Shown piece after piece: positions 11,823 through 21,612 of a stretch of 64,000 bases of DNA. The position numbers and the translations under genes were made by a program. Source of the DNA: Andrena cerasifolii (Eukaryota > Arthropoda > Insecta > Hymenoptera > Andrenidae); the NCBI RefSeq assembly GCF_050908995.1, contig NC_135119.1, positions 21,605,001-21,669,000 of the forward strand. Reading direction: 5' to 3'. The first letter of the stretch is position 1, and every line of letters begins with the position of its first letter. A model generated the notes under the pieces. The model saw nothing but the letters and a program-made list of their open reading frames with translations. It was not told the origin of the DNA and ran no database searches.

Positions 11823-14800
11823 CTACACCCGGTGCAGTCTCATACGGTTTGCGACATCTTTGACGGCCCTCCTTCTTTGAGGGCTACTCTTTCTCCGGTA
11901 CAGAGCGTGCATATCGAAACCAGCGAACGGCGGAGGCAGTGCTTGGTTCTGCCAGTACGGTGTCAGCGGGTACGAATTCAGCAGAGGTACCTTCAGTGGC
12001 CCGTGCAAGGCTTGGCTGTGAAAGTTTGAGAGCGGTTGCAGCTTGGGCAGTCCAAAGCCACCGCCGTGATCCAGCGAGGGTAGTTTGATGGATGGTAACT
12101 CGGGGCCTGGGCTGATCGACAGGCTCGAGTACACGGACAAATCGTTGCTGGACGTGTCTACGCTTGGCAAATCGAAGCCACCTTTATTGGGAAGCGTGTA
12201 TCGTATGTGAATCGGCGGGTATTCCACGCTCTGCTGAATCGATAGTGGATTGTCATGGCCAAATGGCGAAGACAGAGGAGGATAGGCGGTGTAGGCGTGC
12301 CCTTTGTTCTGATCGTCCAGCGAGAGCTGATAAATCGGGACATCGTAGCTCGACGGTGGACGATCGGGTGGGTGGTTTCCATTATTCTGGCTCTCATAGA
12401 TGTCTATGCTTCCCACCACGGTCTTCACCACCTCTTTGTTGGCCGACTCTGGCGGCGGGCCGTGGTAGCTGTCCTCCAGTTGCGACGAGGGAGGCTTTTC
12501 CGAGTCCGCATCCGCGGGATGGTCATCGTGGTGGTCCGGGTTTGTCGGTTTCACGATCAGGAGGCCCGCTTGGTCATCGACTGTAAACGTGACGACTGTC
12601 AGTCGTGTCTGCGCGTTAACCCTTCGTTTCATGGAGTACCTCTCGCTGACATCGACCTTCGTCGAATACACGTCTGCGCGAAGGATAGACTTTCAAGTGT
12701 AATGGTAAGAAGAAAATAGATCCTTCCTGCTTATATCCTCCTTTCCATTAAAACTCATGAAACGAAAGGTTGTTTGATATCTATCTAAGCGTTACGCCTG
12801 CCTTGTTACAAAGTGGGTGCGTTACAACTCCCATTAAAGTCCTCGTTAAATGAAAGATACGTGTAAAAGATGAGAGGAGCTCCCAGTTCCTCAAGTCCCA
12901 CTACCCTTTCACATTTTACTTAGGGAAAAGAAGAATCGTCAGGAGTATGTACATGTTCCTCGGTATATTTTTTTGTTTACTAAAAGAAGAAACACCGTTA
13001 GAGAGTAGATCATTCCAAGAGAACCACGAGGCCACAGAAGAGAATAAACGTAAAGAGAAAAGAGAGAGGTGCCGTCGCCGAAGTGTGAAGCTCAGAGAAG
13101 CAATCGCAGAAGAGAACTCGAGCAGGTAGAACCAAGTTCAAAGCACCGAATAACGACCGCCGCAGAATTCAAGATGCCATTACGGAATTCCCAGCCGTCT
13201 CTCCAGACCCCACTCAATCACTCCGCACACAGGAGGAAAGTTCCGGAGATTAGAATCTCGTTTGAAAGCGAGCGCCGCTCTTACTTTCTTTCTTTCAAAA
13301 CGTGTAGCACAGGTAAGTACGCCTACAGGCTTCTACGCGCCTGTCGCCGAATTTTTCCTTCCCTTTTTATACTTTTTCACAAGCGCGCACCATTATTCGA
13401 CACGTTGCACGTCCGAGGCCAAGGGCGGTGTTTAATTCCCATGCATTCCACGCTAACAGCGTAATAGCCACTGCGCGTTTAATTCGTAGGAATTAGGCCT
13501 CTGGGTGATACGCGCGTCGGAGGTAGGTATTAGTAGTGGTGTACGACATTAAGCACGCGTCGTGATAATGTAATAGAAAGTCTTACCATCCGGGGCCGAT
13601 TCATAGTTCGAATTTCCATGGTACTCGGTTGGACCGGTGTATCCATCTTCGAAGCTGGGCGGTGGTCCGTCGTAGCTTTCTTCGTGACCTGTCGTTTCGT
13701 TACGAAATTAGTTCGCAGGATTTTATAAATCCTCTGTACTAGAGGAACCTTTCTTTGGGAGGAAGATTTAATACAGTAAGAGGAATGTGTGATCTCTCAA
13801 AGTTTATTAATACGGTTTAGAATCACGGCCTCGCCATATAAAGTTTCAAAATAACAAACACACCGTGGAAGAATAATTCTTAAGCTCGTAATGCTTGAAA
13901 CTTACCACTTCCTGGGGGATGGTCGTAAGGGTAACCATGGTGAGGCGGCTCCGGAGGGCGCACAGCGTTCTTCGCTATATTCCGACCCAGGGACGTGATT
14001 GCATCCCCCGTGGAGCTGAGCATCTTGCCCTTCGTCGCGACAAGGTAACCACTTCCCTTTATAAGCTGACCTTTCAAAGCAATCACACCGCCACTTATAG
14101 CTTTTACCGCCTGCATTAACGTGCTAATGATCGCCTTTTTGAAGTCCCAAACGTCGAACGCCTTATCGCCGTACTATCATAGAAAAATGCAATTAACGAG
14201 ACACCAAGCGTTGCAAATCAATCGAAATGCGATTTAATCGTTACTTTATTGATTACTGTGAGTCGCTCGATACAGCATTTGATTATTATAAAAAGCCTTT
14301 ATTCTAACATAAAGAGTACTTATATCGTAGAGTACGTATATAGCGTGTGTGCGGTTGCATGCCTCTGTTCCTTCCCTTACATAGCTGGCCTTTAAGATGT
14401 TAATTAATATGTAACAGCGCCCGTGAGTAAAGTAGATAAAACATTTCAACTTACAATGCGACACTAAGGTACCATTTCACTGTTATTTTGGCGTTAAACG
14501 AGATTTAGAGTAACGGGTGCGACCGTGCCGTGGCGCGGCACGGTCGACCTGTTTCGCTCGGCGTTAGTGCTTTGTATATCGCAAGTGCGCGAATGAAATT
14601 GTAAATTTCGATACGATTACGTGTTAGTAAACTGGATGCGGGGGCAGAAGTACCGTTTCCATTGTGGCCAAAGAATGATTAGCATTTCCACAAGGGGCTG
14701 GCATCGCGACGTTTTTCATTTCCCTCGTGAAATTCTCGCTTGGAATACAGCGGGGCGTGCGAAGACGAGAACCAGCTAAGATTTCCCTCCTTAATTGCAA

Positions 14801-17800
14801 CCTCGATGTCCCACATAACGATATTCTTTCGTGCAGTTAATATTGATTCTATCGTTTCTACTACGATCCTACATCACTGTGTTCTAACTTTGCCCAACAA
14901 AACTAAGTGGCTTCTATTCAACTATAATTCGTGGGTTGGTTTAAGCGATCCAAAAGTTGCATCTTCACATGTAGATTAATTGCGCGACCTTCTGCGGTAA
15001 ATCCTTGACATTTCCGAACACGTTTGATTACCACGGTATCGAGGCACAAGCTTCTTATGCAGACGAAATGACTTTCACTCGCAGAAGAAGCTTACGTAAA
15101 ACTTCCTAAAGATAAAAGCCTGCAGTCTTATTTCTATAATCAGTACCAGCGCTCTCGATGATCGGCCATTTCCGCGCGCTCCAACTTCCGCTCAACTAAA
15201 TTAAATACCTCTGGCGCGGTGTGTCCCGAATTCTCGGCGGCAAGGCACAAGCGCACACCTTCGCGCCGTGCAAAGGGGAATTCCCTGGTACGAAAGATCA
15301 CCTTTCGTCGCGCCGAAAACGAATGCCAAGTATCTCTTCGATGGTTATTAGAAAGTTAATCGAGCTCGCTGCCCGTCGCGCAAAGCAGCAGCAAAGTTGA
15401 GCGAATAACTACATAGTTACCGAATAAGCGTGTCCGTATTCTGGCTTGTTCTCGCTACTCGAGGACGAACTCGAGGCAGAACTGGACGAGGAAGAGCTCT
15501 GGGCAGAGATCGAGGACGAGCCTTTCGACGCACTGCCCGATGCACTGACGAGTCCGCTGATTATACCTTTGGCGATGCCGCCTATCAAGCTCCCGGAACC
15601 TTTGATGATCCCTCCCGAATCGGATCCGAACGATTGAGGGTAGCCCGCGTGGTGTTCTCCACCCCCGTATTCGGGCGCGTATCCTCCGTACTCCTCCGGC
15701 GGACTTCCTCCATCCGGCGGTGGGCCATCGTATCCACCGTAACCGTATCCATCGCGTTTCGTCCCGTGCGAGCCCTTGGACCCCGATCTCTTAATCCTCT
15801 CCTGCATCAGCGCCATGTACTTCGGGTCAGCCAGCAGCTCGATCACCGCCTGATCCGCGCCGACCCTCCTCGCGATGTCCTTCTGCATGCTCTCGGGCAG
15901 GATCCGATAGATCTCGAAAGCCATCTGCCGGTCGTCCAGGCCCGCCTTCACCGCGTCCTTCGCCTTCGCTGCGCTCTCGAGGGCCTGCCACTGCTCGTCG
16001 GGCGGCCCTTGATCCGCGGGGGCCCTCCGATACGGCGCTAGCCGTTCCAGTTGCGCCGATGCTCGTGCTAGCAACTCCTGCTCCTTCGGCTCTGTGCTCT
16101 CTGACAGAACGACGACCATAGAGGAGCAGACGAGTGCCAGGAGTTGCGGCAACTGAAACGCATCGGAATGCAGTCAGTGGTTTGCGGCGACGGTGCCGTT
16201 CCGTCGGGAGGAATTTTTGGGGATCAGCGAGCACACGAAATATGAATGATGGATTCGAGGTGAGATGCCGCGGGAGATTGAAGCGGCAGTATCAAAACGA
16301 ATTGAATGTCGCGGGTGAGGAATTAGATTTTCCGTCTGTGCTCGTTGCCGTTGAAGCGAGCTTATCGTCGGCGACAAATTGACGCAACGTGTTCGTGAAT
16401 TTATAGATTGGTGAAGCATGAAGCATGAGGACTGCAGCAAGTGGAGCGGTTCTTGGTGAAAGTCACACGAGAACGCGCATAGCGTAGGGCTCCACTTTAG
16501 AAGACGTCCGCGCGTGTGTGTGTGACCGCAACAAACAGTGATCTTGACGGAATTGCTGGTTTCACGTGCTACATAGAATGAAAAAGAAACGAGGAAAATG
16601 GACGACGGGTGGCATTGAAAACGATGAGAGGTGGTGTTCGTATCGAAAGTCGACAGCTATTACTAATTTTATTCCCTCATCTTTCGACGTCGGATATGTC
16701 CCCTTAGATGTACTACTTTCTTATTCTATTTTGCAATCCAGAAACTAGTTCTTCGTACAGATGAAGTGTGTACAGGCACAGAAAGTGCGAATGAAATTGA
16801 CCCCATCCTCCACAAAATCATTTGACACGCGTAGAAACCTTGAATATATACTAGTTCCCAGTCTGATTGGAAAAAACGTGCAAAAAATACCCTAATAGAA
16901 TGTTTACGCGCGACTGTCCTCACCGGGGGCTGCAATTATTTATAAAAGAGAAACTGTTATACGACCCATGTGTCATCAGTTTCTTATTAAATAAAACGTA
17001 GAGACTTTTCACTGAAAATCGTTTAAGGGGAGGTTCCGGTCTAAAAGTCGATATTTTTTATTTCATTTTTCGAATGTTCAACCTTTTAGGAATGCGTGTT
17101 TAAAAGGATTTGTTGAAATTCGTAAAATTCCCGGCCGCTCGGCACTCACGTAAAACTTTAAACGCGTTTTTCTCGAAACAGTGTTCTCAAAACGGTGGGA
17201 CCTGTATCTCCAAAAGTTATTATCCGATTCGACTGAAACTTTTTTACTTTGAAGAATATACTTCTGGCTAGGGGGAAACCAGAAAAAAATACAAAAATTG
17301 AAAATTTATAATTTTCAAAGGCGTTCAAAGGACGAAAAATATAGGGGGAAAGTGATTTCAAACTTCAAGTGTCGTTATTTTCTTAAAAAATGTCATTTTT
17401 GCATTTTCTTTCTGGTATCCCTCCTAGCCAGAAGTATATTCTTCAAAATAAAAAAAGTTTCAGTCGAATCGGATAATAACTTTTGGGAATACAGGTCCCA
17501 CCAATTTTGATCAATTTTTTGACGCCTTGACTTTAACGACTCCCCAGTGCCGTCTGTAATGATTAATTATAAAACAAAAAATATATTTCTATAATTTAAG
17601 ACATCCTTAATACAAAGCAAAAAGTCCCATTAAATTATATATAGTAGTTTTCCTTTAATTAATTCCTAAAGATCACCTATTTTCTCGATGATCTAGACCG
17701 GAACCTCCCCTTAATCAATCTGCAAGCGAGAATGGTAAAAATTCTATCGCGCCTCCTATGACGAATAATATACCCGCGTAATAGTAGTTTCGCTTAGAAT

Positions 17801-19031
17801 ATTAGACGAACGCACGTCGAGCCGCGAATGCAATTTTAAACTACGGATATTCAGCTCGCGCGTGGTTCAGAGCAAAGCAGAAATCAGCTGGACAGCCCGC
17901 AGAGCATTGTTATTCCTCGATTTTGGGTTAACCGCCTCGCGAAAGGTGCATTTCCTCGGTCGGATGAAAGTGATCATTGCGTCCTTGGTCTTGCACTTGA
18001 TAGCGTCAACGGTCGACCTAGTTACCATACGCCCCTACTCGAAGCACTCAGGAGCGCATACTCGCTACAGATTTCTAAAAAACGTCAAGCAAACCGGTAG
18101 AAACATCACCCCGAGCAAGATCGTTCGATCCTTTAGAAAGGAAGGTATCCTTTCATCCGAAGAACACACCTATCACGAAGATCACTTCCGGTAAACCGGA
18201 TCCCCCCGAGATCAATAGCTCGCCGGAGTCTTCGCCTCTCCTAGACTCAACTTTCTCCACATTTCAAAATATCCCCTGGACCTTTCGACCCCGGTTTCGT
18301 TCGAATTTATTCAAATTAGCAGGCACTTTCACGAGAATTCGTGTCTTTTAAATCGACGAATTTATGAATGCACAGGGAGCATCGTCCGCACGGGAGGATC
18401 TGAGAATTCCGAATCGAAATTCGGCTGGGTGTACTTTACTCTTCAGGGTAATATATCCCTGAAGCAATTGGTCCTTTGGAACGCTAAGAAGGGAAGGCCT
18501 GATATTGTTCAAAGGAGTTGCACAGTAATTCGCTCGCATGCTCGAGGGAAGGAGGACAGTGTGGGCAATTCCAGCCACTCTAAAGAACAAACGAATGAAA
18601 TCTGTTGCAAACGGTCCCTCGTTAATGGCAATCATCATCCTCGCTTACGCTTTTACCTTCCCACTCGTGCGAAGATGAGGGAGAGCCGGAGCGCGATTTT
18701 CTCCATTGTCAAATGAACACACTCTCAAGAAACTGCGGACGAACGCGTTTTTACTTTCACGGAGATGTTAAATGTGGCACTTTCGCCATAAGGAGGCACG
18801 ATTGTACCGCAACGAGGACCTATAAACGAACTTGTGCCGAATCTGGGGTTGGGAGGGTGTTGGACCTTGCTTGACGAAGGACCGGCAAGAATGGCGACCG
18901 TTTACGGCGAAGGGATTATAAAAAGTCGAGGTAGCAAGTCGAAGGTGTAGAATTTTGACAGGAAGATCGACACTTCACACGTGGACCGAGGCATGTTCCA
19001 CGCACAATGATCTTGGGACGCGTACCTTCAT
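11823..19031 (-). CDS. Secreted low-complexity protein, 621 aa (five exons)
   Basis: Exons are 19031-19026 (Met-Lys only), 16152-15421, 14173-13906, 13688-13587 and 12580-11823, all in phase. Exon 1 ends ATGAAG|GTACGC and exon 2 supplies LPQLLALVCSSMVVVLSES, giving a textbook signal peptide. After it come an Ala/Arg/Glu-rich helical block (about residues 25-130), a Gly/Tyr/Pro region, a GGIIKGSGSLIGGIAKGIIS segment and a poly-Ser run. Exon 3 holds an amphipathic block (FDVWDFKKAIISTLMQAVKA, then a Gly/Lys-rich stretch) that looks like the conserved core. The rest is Pro/His/Tyr-rich, with SYDGPPP/SYHGPPP repeats, and ends in a basic tail. I do not recognise a named family; an extracellular structural role is inference. 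The unrelated peptide ORF at 17964 lies in intron 1 on the other strand. Confidence 0.8.
17027..17710. mobile_element. Foldback element with TTAA target duplication (piggyBac-like)
   Basis: GGGGAGGTTCCGGTCTA at 17027-17043 and its exact inverse at 17694-17710 form 17-bp terminal repeats. TTAA flanks both sides (17023-17026 and 17711-17714), as in piggyBac-type insertion. A second pair of inverted arms of about 90 bp lies inside (about 17184-17275 and 17418-17509). No transposase frame is present. It sits in intron 1 of the 621-aa secreted protein gene. Confidence 0.85.
17964..18194 (+). CDS. Possible small secreted peptide, 76 aa
   Basis: A single-exon frame starts MKVIIASLVLHLIASTVDLV, a good signal peptide (Lys, hydrophobic core, small residues for cleavage near 14-17). 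The mature part is about 58 residues, basic, cysteine-free, and contains a NIT glycosylation sequon and several Lys/Arg pairs. The frame opens 102 bases earlier, but this ATG best explains the signal peptide. There is no clear TATA box or poly(A) signal nearby. It lies inside intron 1 of the opposite-strand secreted protein gene. It could be a peptide hormone-like or antimicrobial-type product, or chance; I do not recognise it. Confidence 0.35.
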   Translation: MKVIIASLVLHLIASTVDLVTIRPYSKHSGAHTRYRFLKNVKQTGRNITPSKIVRSFRKEGILSSEEHTYHEDHFR

Positions 19032-19086
19032 GGTTGACTTTCGCGGTAGATCGGTAAAAGGATCACGGCACTCTCACTGAACTCAC

Positions 19087-19120
19087 TGGCCATCGCCATC
19101 GAGTATTTCCTCTCTTTATA
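19087..19120 (-). promoter_or_regulatory. TATA core promoter of the 621-aa secreted protein gene
   Basis: On the minus strand TATAAA lies at 19120-19115, and an initiator-like CCAGTG has its A at 19087, 33 bases downstream. The ATG follows at 19031 after about 56 bases of leader, and exon 1 ends six bases later. TATA, initiator, short leader and a signal-peptide start is the usual plan for highly expressed insect secreted-protein genes. Confidence 0.6.
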
Positions 19121-19129
19121 CTGACTCCC

Positions 19130-21104
19130 ACCTTTTTAGCTTTACGGGAGAACGTCGCCCACCTCCTGCTCGTGCGTCTCCAAAAAACCGAATGTAATCT
19201 TCGTTTTTCAGAGTAAGGTAATTCAACTGTAACTGGATGAAATCGTGGAGCAGGATCTAGTGAAATTTTGCCGCACGTTCAGGAAGAAGTTTGGCTTATA
19301 ATTGCCATGCTTATCCTTTCGTTTTGCCGCTCATATCCGGAAATCAAACTTGACTACTCTCGTCGGTACCGTTGGCCGGACGATCACTGTTGCCTATGAT
19401 AAGAAGAGCCACAATGTAGGAATGTTACAACTTTTACTTTCCTCACCGCGGCAAATAATTCAAGTTTCAAGATATTTGAGCTTAACTGTGGTTCGTAGTG
19501 ACATTATTCTGCATTCGTGTTATAGAAGTATGATCGATTTCCGTCTACTTCACCTTGGAAAACTGCCAATCATGTCGTTGACTTACTTTCTTCGATTCAA
19601 CCGAGACACCGGCCAGCGCAACGCGACCAAAATTCGCTACGGTACACGTGTGCACGCACACTGTTATTATAGTAAATCACACTTCCCCGGGAATCAATAG
19701 AGAGAAGGGAGGCGCTCCCCTTTATCGTAGATTTTAAGTCGCAGCACGGTGATGAAAGCGGCCCAGTGAAACGGGGGCTTACCCTTCGGAATAATGAATA
19801 ACTAGTTTTGCTTGATTCTCATAGAGCAACCTCGTCGTTTCATATTTTTTTCCCCGCATTTCCTGTATTATTCATACGCGGGTCACATAATTGATAATTC
19901 GAGTAATGATATAACTGCGATCGACTACGTTCCTCGGCGCCAACGTGCCCAAAGCAGGGATCCAACGAAACTGTTAAAACTTTTATAAATAAAAGTTATT
20001 TATCGAACTTTTAACTTTTAAATGAAAATAAAAGTTATTTATCGAACTTTTAACTTTTAAATGAAAATAAAAGTTATTTATCGAACTTTTAACTTTTAAA
20101 TGAAAATAAAAGTTCCTTATTTACACAAAAATGTATGGAACAAAAGTTTCATTTAATGCACCGCGTTTCACAATAGTTTTCTCGGAACTGGAAAAAAAAT
20201 AATAGTCATAAAATTGCAGTTATCTCATAATTGATTGAAAATTTTAAGAGTTTCATTCGACCCCTAGTTCGAAGGTGATACGAATATTTTTTAAAATACG
20301 ATGAATCAAAGTAAACAAAGGAAAGTGAGAATGATCTATCTGCTTATTTACAAGGGTAGCTCGAGTTATTAAGAAAAAGTGAGCGACGCGGTGTGATTAT
20401 GCGAAGCCCACGAAACTTGAAAGTCGTCTCAAGCATGGTACATCTGCTGGAGTGCTGGAATTTTGCGTTCCAAATGCTCTGGATAGAAAGCAAGCAAATT
20501 GGACGAATTTTACTATTGTTTGTATCCGGTTCCATGCGTACGCTCACAATGGGTGGATATCCTTATGTGGCGGTATGGAAACTACCTTTTATGCTCTACG
20601 AGCCAGTAAGATGATTACACTGAACGGCAAACCGTATTGTACGCAATACGTTCTCACGAATTCGATGCTCGTTTCCTGATTACTCCCACGTTTAATTCTG
20701 CCGTTGTACCGTACTCTGCTACACTGCTCATTTTTATCCTCGTTATTATTACGCAAGACTTAACGAGGAGTCAGTCATCCGATGAAACGCAACAAATTTA
20801 GAAGCTCACCGTTTTTTTTTTCTTCATGGAACACTTGCCACGGTGTTGGAGCAGAGGTAACGAAGAATAGCAAGGCACTGAATTACTGTTTAGAATAATA
20901 CAACTGAGCCTGAGAAGAAGGTAGTAGAACATCGTGGGATAATGTGTTTATTAATAAAATACCTGTAGCGTGCGTCGGTAAGAAATGGGCTGCTTTAGAG
21001 TGAGAGAAATCGTTATAGAGCCACGCAGCAGCATAAGCTGGAACCGTAGCGAGGGAGAATAAGAAGGCATGTGAAAGGCGCCGTTTTAAAATGATGTTTA
21101 CTGT
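19130..21104. other. Intergenic region, no convincing gene
   Basis: Beyond the 39-bp tandem repeat I see only chance frames (19302-19700 and 20393-20679 plus). Neither shows a domain, signal peptide or splice context. Confidence 0.4.
19991..20117. repeat. 39-bp tandem repeat, about 3.2 copies
   Basis: The unit starts AAAAGTTATTTATCGAACTT and recurs at 19991, 20030 and 20069, with a partial copy at 20108. Copies are nearly identical, which suggests recent expansion. The sequence is AT-rich and non-coding. Confidence 0.85.
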
Positions 21105-21340
21105 CGATAAAAATAAAAGTTTCAGTGAAAACTGCAGTGACCATCGTGAGATTCGACTACACTGAAAGTGAGAGACGCGAAAAAGTATTTAATTATATTT
21201 GGCGACATAGAAAGCTGTATTTAACGCTGCTAATGGATCAGATTCAATGGCAAACTTCTATGATTTATATATAATAATATAATAATAGTCGAATCTCACG
21301 ATGGTCACTGTAGTTTTCACTGAAACTTTTATTTTTATCG
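21105..21340. mobile_element. Inverted-repeat element, 55-bp arms
   Basis: Arms 21105-21159 and 21286-21340 are inverted copies with a single mismatch (CTGCAGTGACC against CTACAGTGACC). The 126-base spacer is AT-rich. It looks like a foldback element or MITE; no target duplication could be assigned. It lies downstream of spz. Confidence 0.7.
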
Positions 21341-21612
21341 ATTATTTTTATTAAATGTACTTTAATGTAAATATATATATATATATTATTAAAGTACATT
21401 TTGTGGAAAAAGTGAACTAAAATAATTTAGTATCCAAGAAATTTTATTCCACTTCCAGAAAATTAGTAGGATACATTTATATTTCAGTGTTTTATTACAT
21501 TTAATATCGAAGTATCAGTTATATAGATATTATTTTAAGAGAATCTGTATATTTGAATTATACATGTATTTCAATTTGAATAGCTCGTTGTAATTATTTC
21601 ACGATTCTTCTG

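Noticed and set aside
15430..16041. 203-codon plus-strand frame opposite exon 2 of the 621-aa protein gene
   Set aside because: Arg-rich shadow produced by GC-rich codons of the real minus-strand exon.
18917..18925. Plus-strand TATAAAAAG as a promoter
   Set aside because: The following ATG (18993) opens a frame of only five codons, and no downstream exon could be joined; it lies in intron 1 of the opposite gene.
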